A stretch of DNA of 64,000 nt from Tritonibacter mobilis (GCF_001681715.1 NZ_LNWY01000004.1:124001-188000), one strand, 5' to 3'. Positions 43,390 through 52,710 are shown, counted from the first letter of the stretch. Notes: generated by a model not told the origin, from the letters alone. A program made the numbers and translations.

Positions 43390-44412
43390 ATGGGTTATCG
43401 CGTCGTTGTCGCCGGCGCCACGGGCAACGTGGGCCGTGAAATGCTGAATATTCTGGCCGAGCGCCAGTTCCCGGTGGATGAGATTGCCGTTCTGGCGTCC
43501 CGTCGTTCGCTGGGCACTGAGGTCACATTCGCGGACAAGACACTGAAGACCCAGGATCTCGACACCTTTGACTTCACCGGCTGGGACATGGCGCTGTTTG
43601 CCATCGGCTCTGACGCGACGAAGAAATACGCGCCCAAAGCGGCTGCGGCAGGCTGTGTTGTGATCGACAACTCTTCGCTCTATCGTTACGATCCGGACGT
43701 TCCGCTGATCGTGCCCGAGGTGAACCCGGAGGCCGTGCACGGCTATTCCAAGAAGAACATCATCGCCAACCCCAACTGTTCGACCGCGCAGATGGTTGTG
43801 GCGCTGAAGCCGCTGCATGACCGCGCCAAGATCAAGCGCGTTGTGGTGTCGACCTATCAGTCGGTGTCTGGCTCCGGCAAAGAGGCCATTGACGAGCTCT
43901 GGGATCAGACCAAGGCGCATTACAATCCGACCGACGATTACCAGCGCAAGGTCTACCCCAAGGATATCGCGTTCAACGTGATCCCGCATATCGATGTGTT
44001 CCTCGACGATGGCTCCACCAAAGAAGAGTGGAAGATGGTCGCGGAAACCAAAAAGATTGTGGACCCGTCGATCAAACTGACCGCGACCTGTGTGCGCGTG
44101 CCGGTGTTTGTGGGCCACTCCGAGGCGATCAACATCGAGTTTGAGGACTTCCTTGATGAAGACGAGGCCCGCGACATCTTGCGCGAGGCACCGGGCATCA
44201 TGGTGATCGACAAGCGCGAAGACGGCGGCTACGTGACGCCGAAAGAATGCGTTGGCGATTTTGCCACCTTCATCAGCCGTATCCGTCAGGACTCGACGCT
44301 GGATAACGGTCTGAACCTGTGGTGTGTCTCTGACAACCTGCGCAAAGGGGCGGCGTTGAATGCGGTACAGATCGCCGAGCTCTTGGGCCGTGAGGTCCTA
44401 AAAAAGGGCTGA
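43390..44412 (+). CDS. asd: Aspartate-semialdehyde dehydrogenase
   Basis: Reduces aspartyl phosphate to the semialdehyde, feeding lysine, threonine, methionine and murein. The 340-residue protein starts at MGYRVVVAGATGNVG after GGAGAAA. Catalytic Cys130 is in 'ANPNCSTAQM', with 'STYQSVSGSGKEAI' and 'TCVRVPVFVGHSEAINIEFE' (catalytic His) intact. The end is followed by a repeat fragment and a strong terminator. Confidence 0.97.
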   Translation: MGYRVVVAGATGNVGREMLNILAERQFPVDEIAVLASRRSLGTEVTFADKTLKTQDLDTFDFTGWDMALFAIGSDATKKYAPKAAAAGCVVIDNSSLYRYDPDVPLIVPEVNPEAVHGYSKKNIIANPNCSTAQMVVALKPLHDRAKIKRVVVSTYQSVSGSGKEAIDELWDQTKAHYNPTDDYQRKVYPKDIAFNVIPHIDVFLDDGSTKEEWKMVAETKKIVDPSIKLTATCVRVPVFVGHSEAINIEFEDFLDEDEARDILREAPGIMVIDKREDGGYVTPKECVGDFATFISRIRQDSTLDNGLNLWCVSDNLRKGAALNAVQIAELLGREVLKKG

Positions 44413-44429
44413 TCGCCAGCTAGAAAGAA

Positions 44430-44456
44430 GGACAGCGCCCGACCTATCGGCCGGAC
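44430..44456. repeat. GTCCGG-type repeat fragment, copy 3 (reverse)
   Basis: On the minus strand it begins GTCCGGCCGATAGGTCGG, identical over 18 bases to the start of copy 2 at 35213. Only the first hairpin of the element is present. It lies just after asd. Confidence 0.7.
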
Positions 44457-44492
44457 GGTGACTACCTTCCATCGGCCAATATCCGATCATCG

Positions 44493-44526
44493 AGAGGCGT
44501 CCCACGGGGGCGCCTCTTGCTTTTTT
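44493..44526 (+). terminator. Rho-independent terminator of asd
   Basis: AGAGGCG (44493-44499) pairs with CGCCTCT (44511-44517) and is followed by TGCTTTTTT. It is 80 bases past the asd stop. Confidence 0.8.
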
Positions 44527-44577
44527 GTCCTGAGCAGAAGACGCTCGCCGCATCCTATTGTCAGCTTGGTGATTTCG

Positions 44578-46224
44578 ATGCGCTTTGTTCTCTCTTCTGT
44601 CCTTGTTGGGGCTGCGGCCCTGTTGTCCACGACCGCATTGGCGGAGACCTTTTCCGCCACCAGCCGCGTCAGCGCGGTGACCGTCTATCCCAGCGAGGCA
44701 TTGATTACCCGCACCGCCGAAGTCACGCTGCCCGCAGGCCGCCACCGGATCGTGATTAGCGGCATGCCTTTTGTGGATGAGATCGAGAGCCTTCGGGTCA
44801 GCCATCCTGGCGTGCGCCGGATCGGGCTCTATCTGCGCGAGAGCTTCCCGGTCTTAGAAGACGCTTCAACGCCCGAGCAAGAAGCGGCTGAGGCCCGCGT
44901 GGCAGAAATCGAGGATCAGATAGACGCGCTGCGCCGGACCTCAGAGGAGGCGCGATTGGCAGCCGAAGGGGCAGAGGCGGCGATTGCCTTTCTCAATGCG
45001 CTCAATCGGGGCGAGGGGGCGGCACTGCCCGATCCCGATCAGTTGCGCGCGCTTGTGAGCACGGTGCGCGAGGAAACCGCCGAGGCGCGCGAGACCATTT
45101 TGCGGGCCAAAGCGCAGGAGCGCGGGTTTCAGCGCCAAATGACGGATCTGGAGGCAGATCTGGCCCGTGCACAGGCGGAGCTTCAGGCGCTGTCGCAGCA
45201 GGATGATGAACAGATGTTCCTCGCGTTGGATGTCGAGGCGGATGAGGAGGTGACGGTGCCGCTCAGCCTCAGCTACCCCAATGATGCGGTGTCTTGGGGG
45301 CCGTCTTACGAGTTCAATCTGGAAACAGGGGTGAGGCCGCAGGTCACCTTGCGCCGGGATGTGATGATCCAGCAGGCCACCGGCGAGGACTGGGTGGATG
45401 TGGCGCTGCGGGTCTCTACCTCGACCCCGGATCAGCGGATCAATCCGCATGACCTGCGCCCCAATCGGCGCTGGATCGAGGACGCGTACGAGGCCAAACA
45501 GCGGTTCACATCTGAGAGCCAAGTGATGAGCGACGTCGCCGAGCTGGCAGTCGAGGCCCCGGTTATGGCTAAGGAAGCTGGTTCGTCATTTGGTGTCGTT
45601 GCCAGCGAGGCGGGGGTTTCTTACAGCTTTGACGCACCGGTCAGCCTGCGCTCGGGGGCGGAGCTGGCCTATCTGAACCTGCCGGATGTCACCTTTAGCG
45701 CAGAGGTCTCCGCCCGTGCAGCGCCGCGCCGCGATCCCACCGCCTTTCGCATCGCGCGCATTGTGAACACCAGCGGCGAGGAGTTGCTCGCCAGCGCCAA
45801 CAGCCGCTTTCTTGTCGACGGAGAGCTGATCGGGTCCGGGTATTTCGTGGGGCTGACCCCCGAGGCCGAGCGGGATCTGGGCTTTGGCCCCATTGATGGT
45901 TTGCGCATCAAACGGGATCTTCTGGATCAGAGCGAAGGCGGGCGCGGTGTGATCTCGCGCAGCAACCAGCGCGACACCGTGGCGGAGATCGAGGTGGAAA
46001 ACCTCACCGGTCAGGTCTGGCCGTTGCGGGTGCTTGATTTGGTGCCCTTCAGCGAACAGGAGGATCTGGAAATCACATGGTCCGCCAAGCCCACCCCATC
46101 AGAGGAAAACGTCGACAAACAGCGCGGCATCCTTGCGTGGGATCTGGAAATGCAGCCGGGAGAGACCCGCGTGATTACCCTCAACACCCGCCTTGGCTGG
46201 CCCGAGGGCAAGGTGCTGCGCTGA
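44578..46224 (+). CDS. DUF4139 (mucoidy inhibitor MuiA-like) exported protein
   Basis: A 548-residue protein with a signal peptide (MRFVLSSVLVGAAALLSTTALA-ET). Residues about 22-80 are the DUF4140 N-terminal domain ('VTVYPSEALITRTAEVTLPAGRHRIVI'); about 100-210 form a long coiled coil; from about 215 the DUF4139 domain runs to the end ('VPLSLSYPNDAVSWGPSYEFNL'). The family is found in bacteria and eukaryotes; MuiA affects mucoidy in Rhizobium, but the biochemical role is unknown. It probably acts in the periplasm or cell surface. Confidence 0.85.
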   Translation: MRFVLSSVLVGAAALLSTTALAETFSATSRVSAVTVYPSEALITRTAEVTLPAGRHRIVISGMPFVDEIESLRVSHPGVRRIGLYLRESFPVLEDASTPEQEAAEARVAEIEDQIDALRRTSEEARLAAEGAEAAIAFLNALNRGEGAALPDPDQLRALVSTVREETAEARETILRAKAQERGFQRQMTDLEADLARAQAELQALSQQDDEQMFLALDVEADEEVTVPLSLSYPNDAVSWGPSYEFNLETGVRPQVTLRRDVMIQQATGEDWVDVALRVSTSTPDQRINPHDLRPNRRWIEDAYEAKQRFTSESQVMSDVAELAVEAPVMAKEAGSSFGVVASEAGVSYSFDAPVSLRSGAELAYLNLPDVTFSAEVSARAAPRRDPTAFRIARIVNTSGEELLASANSRFLVDGELIGSGYFVGLTPEAERDLGFGPIDGLRIKRDLLDQSEGGRGVISRSNQRDTVAEIEVENLTGQVWPLRVLDLVPFSEQEDLEITWSAKPTPSEENVDKQRGILAWDLEMQPGETRVITLNTRLGWPEGKVLR

Positions 46225-46240
46225 GCGACGTGGCCTTTGT

Positions 46241-46266
46241 CTGACCTGCTCAATCAGGCAGGTCAG
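46241..46266 (+). terminator. Hairpin after the DUF4139 gene
   Basis: Perfect 9-bp stem (46241-46249 with 46258-46266) and 8-nt loop 17 bases after the stop codon. No T run. Confidence 0.5.
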
Positions 46267-46390
46267 GCGGTTTGAACCTGTCAAAAGTGCGACAAACTGT
46301 ACTTTTGCGCCGCCAAGCCAACCTTTGAGCGCCCCAATTTCGCCTCTGAAGCAAGTACCCTTGAGTCAGAGTGGATTGGAGGGTGATTTG

Positions 46391-46714
46391 ATGAGTTATG
46401 GTGATCAGAAGAACGACAGTGAAGACATGGCCTATGGGCAAACCGCGTGGGGCTGTGCCAGTACGCGGGCGCGTCTGGATTCCGAGTCGATGATGCTGCT
46501 CAGAGCCAATTTGAACGAGCCGCTGACCCGTGCTGACAGCTGGCCAACCCTGCGCGAAATGCTGCGTGGCAAGGGGTTTGACATGAAACCGCGCGCGGGG
46601 CGTCTGCGTCTGGTTGATCTGCAAAGCCGGGTTGAAATCTGCACATTCGGACTGCTGGGCCATCCCCGTGCAGAGCTGGAAAAACGCTTTGGCAGCCCTT
46701 TGCAGATGCACTGA
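46391..46714 (+). CDS. Hypothetical small protein
   Basis: A 107-residue protein with a good GGAGGG ribosome site before ATG 46391. It has no signal or membrane segment. Features are an acidic N-terminus, two cysteines (WGCAS and EICTFG) and a basic region 'LREMLRGKGFDMKPRAGRLRLVDL' that ends in a small wing-like beta unit; the last 40 residues have the look of a short nucleic-acid- or protein-binding module, but I do not recognise the family. Confidence 0.6.
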   Translation: MSYGDQKNDSEDMAYGQTAWGCASTRARLDSESMMLLRANLNEPLTRADSWPTLREMLRGKGFDMKPRAGRLRLVDLQSRVEICTFGLLGHPRAELEKRFGSPLQMH

Positions 46715-46851
46715 CATCTGAAAAACGGGCTTGGCCTCCCGTCCTGCCCTGAGTGGGTGATGGGTCTTTGCAGCCTCTGGTTGCGCCTTGTCGAAGTCGC
46801 GCACGCGTGGCAATATTTCCGCATCTCGATCAACGGCTCAGGGGTGCGACA

Positions 46852-48804
46852 ATGTCAGGTTCAGGACTGAAACTGGGGCTGTTGCCCCTATGTGTTGCGC
46901 TTTGCGCAGGGACGGTTTCGGCGCAGGATGTGGCCGATACGATCTATCTGGGCGGTTCAGTCCTGACCATGGATGACAGCGCCCCGCGCGCCGAGGCTGT
47001 GGCCGTGCGCGATGGCCGGATCACCGCGGTCGGCGCAGAACAGCAGGTCATGTCGTGGCGCGGCGATTCAACCCGCGTGGTTGATCTTGAAGGCGCTGCG
47101 CTGTTACCGGGTTTTGTGGATGCCCATGGTCATGTGGTCGCTGTTGGGTTGCAGGCCATGGCGGCCAATCTGCTGCCCGCGCCTGATGGCCGCGGCAACA
47201 GCATCGCTGAGCTGCAAGACATCCTGCGTGACTTTATCGACTCACGACCGGAACAGGTGGAGCGCTTCGGGGCCGTTGTGGGTTTTGGCTATGACGATTC
47301 CCAATTGGCAGAACTGGCACATCCCACCCGGCAGGATCTGGACGCGGTGCGTGCCGATATCCCCGTCTATATCGTTCATCAATCCGGTCACCTCGCGGTG
47401 GCGAATACCGCAGCACTTGCACTGGCGGGGATCACTGCGCAGAGCGAAGAGATGCCCGGTGGCGTGATCCGGCGCGAGGCGGATGGCAAGACCCCCAATG
47501 GCGTGCTGGAAGAGACGCCGCATTTTGTGGCGCTGGGACGAATTCTGGGTGGGCTTGATGTGGAGGGCTCAATCGAGATGGTGCGCGCGGGTGTCGCTCT
47601 GGTGGCCTCATACGGCTACACCACGGCACAAGAGGGGCGCGCCAGCACCGGGCAAGTGCAGGTCATGCAGGCACTGTCGGCGCAGGCCGATGGGCTGAAG
47701 GTCGATGTGGTGGCCTATCCCGACGTTCTGGTGGATCGGGACTTTATCGTTGCAGAGCAGTCTCGTGATTACGTCAACCGGCTGCGCGTCGGGGGCGCGA
47801 AACTCACCATTGATGGGTCTCCGCAGGGGTTTACCGCGTGGCGGGACCGGCCCTATTACGCGCCGCCCCCGCAGATGCGCGGCGACTATGTGGGCTATCC
47901 GGCTGCCAGCCCCGATCAGGTCTTTGATGCCATTGACTGGGCCTTTGAGAACGACGTGCAGATCCTCACCCATTCCAATGGCGAGGCGGCAAGCGATCTG
48001 CTGCTTGCGGCGATTGATGCGGCGGCCACGCGGCACGGCAATGAGGACCGGCGCGCCGTTTTGATCCATGGCCAATTCCTGCGTGAGGATCAGGTGGATC
48101 GGATCAAGGCGCTTGATATCTTTCCGTCGCTGTTTCCCATGCACACGTTTTACTGGGGAGATTGGCATCGGGATCGCACGGTAGGGCCGGAGGCTGCGGA
48201 CGATATTTCTCCGACGGGCTGGGTGTTGCAACGGGGCATGCGGTTTTCCAGCCACCATGACGCGCCGGTGGCGTTTCCCGACTCGATGCGGGTGCTTGAC
48301 GCGACCGTGACCCGGCGCAGCCGCAGTGGTGATATCATTGGTCCGGCTCATCGGGTCGATGCGATGACCGCGTTAAAAGCGATGACGATCTGGCCTGCGT
48401 GGCAGCATTTTGAGGAAGGCAGCAAAGGCTCGCTCGAGGTGGGGAAGCTGGCAGATCTTGTGGTGCTCTCTGCCGACCCGACGGCGGTAGATCCCGAAAC
48501 CATTGATCAGATCCGGGTGTTACGCACCATCAAAGAAGATGTGGTGGTCTATGATGCGTCCGAACGTGACGAAGGCTCGCTCTTGCAGTGGCGTCCCGTG
48601 CCGGGCCGGCTCGACACTGGCTCGGAACTGTTGCGTCGAGCTGCCCTGACGCGCGAGGTACCGACCAGCCTGAGCGGAGTGCGGCGTCGGGTGGCGCTGA
48701 GGGCCGCCAGCACGCCGAGTCACGGGGCGACCTGCGTGTCGGATTATCTTTTTGCAACGCTTGCGCCGGGGTTTGAGCGCGCAAAAGACACGCTAATCCC
48801 CTAA
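46852..48804 (+). CDS. Exported amidohydrolase (YtcJ-like)
   Basis: A 650-residue metal-dependent hydrolase with a signal peptide (LGLLPLCVALCAGTVSA-QD), so periplasmic. The N-terminal beta sandwich ('DTIYLGGSVLTMDDSAPRAEAVAVRDGRITAVG') leads into the metal site 'LLPGFVDAHGHVVAVG' (HxH). Other YtcJ-type features are 'KLTIDGSPQGFTAW', 'QILTHSNGEAASDLLL', 'FSSHHDAPV' and the C-terminal 'GSLEVGKLADLVVLSADP'. The substrate is unknown. Some members act on N-acyl or formamide compounds. GGGGTG precedes ATG. Confidence 0.85.
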   Translation: MSGSGLKLGLLPLCVALCAGTVSAQDVADTIYLGGSVLTMDDSAPRAEAVAVRDGRITAVGAEQQVMSWRGDSTRVVDLEGAALLPGFVDAHGHVVAVGLQAMAANLLPAPDGRGNSIAELQDILRDFIDSRPEQVERFGAVVGFGYDDSQLAELAHPTRQDLDAVRADIPVYIVHQSGHLAVANTAALALAGITAQSEEMPGGVIRREADGKTPNGVLEETPHFVALGRILGGLDVEGSIEMVRAGVALVASYGYTTAQEGRASTGQVQVMQALSAQADGLKVDVVAYPDVLVDRDFIVAEQSRDYVNRLRVGGAKLTIDGSPQGFTAWRDRPYYAPPPQMRGDYVGYPAASPDQVFDAIDWAFENDVQILTHSNGEAASDLLLAAIDAAATRHGNEDRRAVLIHGQFLREDQVDRIKALDIFPSLFPMHTFYWGDWHRDRTVGPEAADDISPTGWVLQRGMRFSSHHDAPVAFPDSMRVLDATVTRRSRSGDIIGPAHRVDAMTALKAMTIWPAWQHFEEGSKGSLEVGKLADLVVLSADPTAVDPETIDQIRVLRTIKEDVVVYDASERDEGSLLQWRPVPGRLDTGSELLRRAALTREVPTSLSGVRRRVALRAASTPSHGATCVSDYLFATLAPGFERAKDTLIP

Positions 48805-48815
48805 ACGATCAGGCT

Positions 48816-48843
48816 TGGGGCAGTCCGCAGCAGGTCTGCCCCA
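48816..48843. terminator. Convergent hairpin between amidohydrolase and hpaI
   Basis: Perfect 8-bp stem (48816-48823 with 48836-48843) in the 49-base gap between the convergent ends of the amidohydrolase gene and the hpa operon. Confidence 0.55.
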
Positions 48844-48853
48844 GAGGTTTGCG

Positions 48854-49618
48854 TCAGCGCCACTTGGCCGCGAGTGCTCGTGCGCCCTGTGCAAGCAACA
48901 GCACATCAATCCCCACCGCGAGGAACTGCGCGCCCATATCGGCATAGGCCTGTGTTGCCTCATCCGTGACACCAAGGATGCCGGGCGCCTTGCCCGCAGC
49001 CTTGATCCTGCTGATCGCGTCAGCAATCACGGCGCGCACCTCCGGGTGGGCGGAATTGCCCTGATGACCCATGTCGGTTGACAGATCCGAGGGGCCGATA
49101 AAGATCCCGTCGATACCCTCTAGGGCGAGGATTTCATCCAGATTTTCAATGCCCTTGCGGTTTTCTACCTGCAGCAGGATGCAGATTTGTGCATCCGCCG
49201 TGGGAATGTAGTTCTGCACCGCGCCAAACTGCGTGGCACGCGCGCCCGTCGCGCCGACGCCGCGGGTGCCGTGGGGCGGGTAGTGGCACGCACGCACCAG
49301 CTCGGCGGCCTGATCTGCGGTTTCCACCATCGGCACCAGCACGGTCTGCGCACCAGCGTCGAGCACCTGTTTGATCAGCCATGCCTCGCCGATCGGCACG
49401 CGGACCACCGGTTCGGCCGACGAGGTCGCAAGTGCGACCAACTGATCGCGGATCGAGCGGATGTCATTGGGCGCGTGTTCGCCGTCCACCACCAGCCAGT
49501 CAAAACCTGCGGTGCCCATCAGCTCGGTGGTGATAGCCTCGCCAAAGGTACACCAGCAGCCGATCTGGCGCTGACCGTCTTTGAGGGCCTGTTTGAAGTG
49601 ATTTACGGGCGCAGCCAT
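48854..49618 (-). CDS. hpaI: 4-hydroxy-2-oxoheptanedioate aldolase
   Basis: Last step of the homoprotocatechuate meta pathway: cleaves 4-hydroxy-2-oxoheptane-1,7-dioate to pyruvate and succinic semialdehyde. The 254-residue class II aldolase of HpcH/HpaI type shows 'FDWLVVDGEHAPNDI', 'VRVPIGEAWLIKQVLDAGAQTVLVPMV', 'GTRGVGATGARATQFG', metal-binding Glu and Asp in 'QVENRKGIENL' and 'IFIGPSDLSTDMGH'. It is the promoter-distal gene of the operon, 12 bases after hpaH. Confidence 0.92.
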   Translation of the reverse strand: MAAPVNHFKQALKDGQRQIGCWCTFGEAITTELMGTAGFDWLVVDGEHAPNDIRSIRDQLVALATSSAEPVVRVPIGEAWLIKQVLDAGAQTVLVPMVETADQAAELVRACHYPPHGTRGVGATGARATQFGAVQNYIPTADAQICILLQVENRKGIENLDEILALEGIDGIFIGPSDLSTDMGHQGNSAHPEVRAVIADAISRIKAAGKAPGILGVTDEATQAYADMGAQFLAVGIDVLLLAQGARALAAKWR

Positions 49619-49630
49619 GTCTAACCTCTT

Positions 49631-50431
49631 TTACTGAAATGAAATTTCAACGGTGCCGAAATCGGCAAAATCGGCGTGGAGTTCTGTGCCGGCGGGGCAC
49701 TCAACAGGGCGAATGAACGACCCCGACAGCACGATATCGCCCGCCTCGATCTGTTGTCCATAGTCCGCCATGCGCCGCGCGAGCCACAACACGGAGGTGA
49801 CCGGATCGTCCAGCACGCCTGCACCTAGGCCGGTTTCCTCCACCACGCTATCGCGTTTCAGGATCGCGCCGACGCGGCGCAGATCAAAGGCGTCGACCGG
49901 ATGCTGTGCCGCGCCCATCACGATGCCCGCATTGGCGGCGTTGTCGCTGATGGTGTCGGTGATGATGCGCGCCTGTCCCGTGGCGGGATCGGCGCGCAGG
50001 ATGCGGGTGTCGAGGATCTCCAGCGACGGGGCCACATAGTCGGTGGCCTTCAGGATGTCGTCGCGGGTGCAATCGCGGCCCGCAAGCGGGGATTTCATCA
50101 CGAAGGCGATCTCGGCCTCGACGCGGGGTTGGATAAAACGCCCCGCTGGCACGGTGCTGGTATTTTCAAACACCATATCATCAAGGAGCACGCCCGAGTC
50201 CGGCGTGGTGATATTCAGCGCCTGCTGCATGGCGCGGCTGGTAAGGCCGATCTTCCAGCCGATTTTGCGGCGACCTTGCGCCAGTTTCTGCGCCACCAGC
50301 GCCTTTTGCACCGCATAGGCGTCATCCAGTGTCATGCCCGGATAGGCGAGCGACAAGAGCCCGCATTGCTGACCTGTCTCCTCGGCGCGCAGCAGCTGGG
50401 CGGCGGCCTCGGCGTGTTGATCCGGGGTCAT
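49631..50431 (-). CDS. hpaH: 2-oxo-hept-4-ene-1,7-dioate hydratase
   Basis: Adds water to 2-oxohept-4-ene-1,7-dioate (magnesium dependent). The 266-residue protein has the hydratase/decarboxylase family segments 'GWKIGLTSRAMQQALNI', 'RVEAEIAFVMKSPL', 'SLEILDTRI', 'SDNAANAGIVMGA' and 'DPVTSVLWLARRM'. Its start overlaps the preceding FAH-type gene by four bases. Placed in the pathway by neighbours and by similarity to HpaH/MhpD. Confidence 0.92.
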   Translation of the reverse strand: MTPDQHAEAAAQLLRAEETGQQCGLLSLAYPGMTLDDAYAVQKALVAQKLAQGRRKIGWKIGLTSRAMQQALNITTPDSGVLLDDMVFENTSTVPAGRFIQPRVEAEIAFVMKSPLAGRDCTRDDILKATDYVAPSLEILDTRILRADPATGQARIITDTISDNAANAGIVMGAAQHPVDAFDLRRVGAILKRDSVVEETGLGAGVLDDPVTSVLWLARRMADYGQQIEAGDIVLSGSFIRPVECPAGTELHADFADFGTVEISFQ

Positions 50432-51285
50432 GCCTCATCCTCCACGGTGTTGCGCAGAATGCCGATGCCTTCGCCCTCGACCTCGATCACGTCGCCGGGT
50501 TTGAGGAACTTTGGCGGATCAAACCGCGCGCCTGCGCCGGTGGGGGTGCCGGTGACGATGATGTCGCCCGGAACCAGAGTGGTAAAGGTGGAGATATAGG
50601 CGATCTGACGGCGGATCGGGAACAGCATCCGGGAGGTGCGATCATCCTGGCGCAGCTCGCCATTTACCTTGGTGGTGATCCGCACGTCATCAAGCTGCGC
50701 TGGCGCGGTAAAGGGCACCAGCCACGGGCCGATGGCACCGGAGCTGTCCCAGTTCTTGCCCTGCGTCACGTTGAATTTGGCATGGCGCACCCAGTCGCGA
50801 ATTGTGCCTTCATTACAGAGGGTTATCGCGGCGATATGGTCATATGCGTCTGCCTCAGGAATGCGGCGTCCGCCCTTGCCGATGACAATGGCGATCTCGC
50901 CCTCGTAGTCGAGTTGCGGGCTTTCCGGCGGGCGGATCAGGGGGCGGTCCGCCCCGGTGAAGCTGCGCGCAAATCGCGGAAACAGCGACATGTTCGGCGG
51001 GGCGTCTTGTCCGTCCTTATATTCTTCGTTGCGATTGGGGAAGTTGACGCCGACGCAGATGATCTTTTCCGGGCGGGGCACCGGAATCTGATAGGTGATC
51101 TGGTCGAGTGGATGTGTCACATCCCGCCCCTGCGCGGTTTGGGCGAGGGTATGGAGGCCCTTGTTTTCAATAACCTCCCGCAGGGTGGGCCACTCGGGGA
51201 ACTCTGGCGAGAGGGCGATTGCACCCGCGTCGGTGATGACGCCATAGAAGGTTTCAGCGGCGGTGGTGTAGGTGGCAAAACGCAT
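50428..51285 (-). CDS. hpaG: Fumarylacetoacetate hydrolase family protein, HpaG-like decarboxylase/isomerase
   Basis: A 285-residue FAH-fold protein with 'KIICVGVNFPNRNEEYKDG', 'LDYEGEIAIVIGKGGRRIPEADAYDHIA', 'KNWDSSGAIGPWLV' and 'IVTGTPTGAGA', including the usual Glu metal ligands. In E. coli, HpaG/HpcE is about 430 residues with two FAH domains that decarboxylate 5-oxopent-3-ene-1,2,5-tricarboxylate and isomerise the product; this gene encodes only one domain. It starts on the last base of the PLP decarboxylase stop codon (TGATG). The role is inferred from position in the operon. Confidence 0.78.
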   Translation of the reverse strand: MRFATYTTAAETFYGVITDAGAIALSPEFPEWPTLREVIENKGLHTLAQTAQGRDVTHPLDQITYQIPVPRPEKIICVGVNFPNRNEEYKDGQDAPPNMSLFPRFARSFTGADRPLIRPPESPQLDYEGEIAIVIGKGGRRIPEADAYDHIAAITLCNEGTIRDWVRHAKFNVTQGKNWDSSGAIGPWLVPFTAPAQLDDVRITTKVNGELRQDDRTSRMLFPIRRQIAYISTFTTLVPGDIIVTGTPTGAGARFDPPKFLKPGDVIEVEGEGIGILRNTVEDEA

Positions 51286-52697
51286 CAGGTCAGTCCTCGT
51301 GCAAGTTCTGTAATCACATCATGGGCGCGCATGATGTCAGCCTCGGTGGTTTCAAACGCGCCCGCCTGAAACCGGATCACCAGCGCGCCATCAACGCGGG
51401 TCTGGGTGAGGTAGATGCGGCCATCGTCGTTGATCCTGTTGACCAGCTCAAGGTTCAACGCATCGAGATCCGTGACCCCATCAGGCGCGTAGCGGAAGGT
51501 CCAGAGCGACCACATCGGCGGGGTGACGATCTCAAAGTCCGGCTCTTGCGCAAGCGCGTCGTGAAGTTGGCGCGACCATGCAACGTGATTGCGGATACGT
51601 TGTCGCAATCCTTCAATGCCGTAGGTGCGGATCAGGAACCAGATCTTCAGCGCGCGGAAGCGGCGGCCCAGGGGGACCGACCATTCCGAGTAGTTGATAA
51701 TCCCGTCGTGACCGTGTGTCTTGAGGTACTCCGGGCTGATGGCGAGAGTGCGCACCAGATCATCCGCGTTGCGCAGGAAATGTGCCGAGCAATCAAACTG
51801 CGCGCCGAGCCATTTGTGCGGATTAAAGACGATACTGTCCGCCCCCTCAATGCCCGGCCAATAGGCGCGAAACTCCGGGCAGATCATCGCGGAACCAGCC
51901 CAAGCGGCATCCACATGGGTGTAAAGCCCGTGATTTTGCGCCACTTTGATGCAGTCCGCGATGGGGTCCGTGGCGCCGGTGCCGGTGCCGCCCACACAGA
52001 GGATCACGCCAGCGGGGTGAAGCCCTGCGGCCTTGTCGGCCTCAATGGCGGCGTCAAGGGCGGCGGGGTCCATGCCGCGCCAGTCGCCTTTGATTGGCAC
52101 GCGCACGAGGTTGGCCTGACCGATGCCCGCAACCCAGATGGCACGGTCCACCGACGTGTGCACCTCCACCGAGCAATAGACGCGCAAGGTCGGCTGACCC
52201 GCGAGCCCCTGTTGGTTGCCCTGCCAGTTCAAGGCCCGTTCGCGCATAGTGAGCACCGCGGCAAGGGTGGCGGAGGAGGCGCTGTCCTGAATGACGCCGC
52301 GAAATTCGCTCGGTAAGCCAAGGGATTGGCGCAGCCAGTCCATCATCCGCGTCTCCATCTCGGTCGCCGCCGGAGAGGTCTGCCAGAGCATACATTGCGG
52401 GGCGATGGCGGAGGTCAGGAACTCTGCCAGCACCGAGGGCGCGGCGGCGTTGGAGGCGAAATAGGCAAAGAAGCGCGGGTGCTGCCAATGGGTGATGCCG
52501 GGCATCACCTTTTCCTCAAAATCGGCAAAGATCGCCTCCATCCCCTCGCCCAGTTCCGGCGGGGTTTCGGGCAGGGCGTTTAGCATATCACCGGGTTTGG
52601 TCTGCGCGCGCACCGGGCGCTCGCCCACGGTGAGGTGATAATCCTGCGCCCAATCGGCGACCTTGCGGCCCCAGGAGGCGAAATCGGTCCAGTTCAT
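51285..52697 (-). CDS. PLP-dependent aromatic L-amino acid decarboxylase (group II)
   Basis: A 470-residue group II decarboxylase. PLP-binding Lys295 lies in 'FNPHKWLG', cofactor-stacking His180 in 'CSVEVHTSVDRAI', Asp263 in 'THVDAAWAGSA'; the N-terminal 'ITHWQHPRFFAYFASNAAAPSVLAEFLTSAI' and 'LWQTSPAATEMETRMMDWL' are typical of aromatic decarboxylases. Expected substrates are DOPA, tyrosine, phenylalanine or tryptophan. It lies between hpaD and hpaG and is translationally joined to hpaG, which suggests decarboxylation of DOPA or tyrosine to an amine that is oxidised to the pathway substrate. No amine oxidase is seen nearby. Confidence 0.85.
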   Translation of the reverse strand: MNWTDFASWGRKVADWAQDYHLTVGERPVRAQTKPGDMLNALPETPPELGEGMEAIFADFEEKVMPGITHWQHPRFFAYFASNAAAPSVLAEFLTSAIAPQCMLWQTSPAATEMETRMMDWLRQSLGLPSEFRGVIQDSASSATLAAVLTMRERALNWQGNQQGLAGQPTLRVYCSVEVHTSVDRAIWVAGIGQANLVRVPIKGDWRGMDPAALDAAIEADKAAGLHPAGVILCVGGTGTGATDPIADCIKVAQNHGLYTHVDAAWAGSAMICPEFRAYWPGIEGADSIVFNPHKWLGAQFDCSAHFLRNADDLVRTLAISPEYLKTHGHDGIINYSEWSVPLGRRFRALKIWFLIRTYGIEGLRQRIRNHVAWSRQLHDALAQEPDFEIVTPPMWSLWTFRYAPDGVTDLDALNLELVNRINDDGRIYLTQTRVDGALVIRFQAGAFETTEADIMRAHDVITELARGLT

Positions 52698-52710
52698 TTT
52701 GTGCTCCCTT

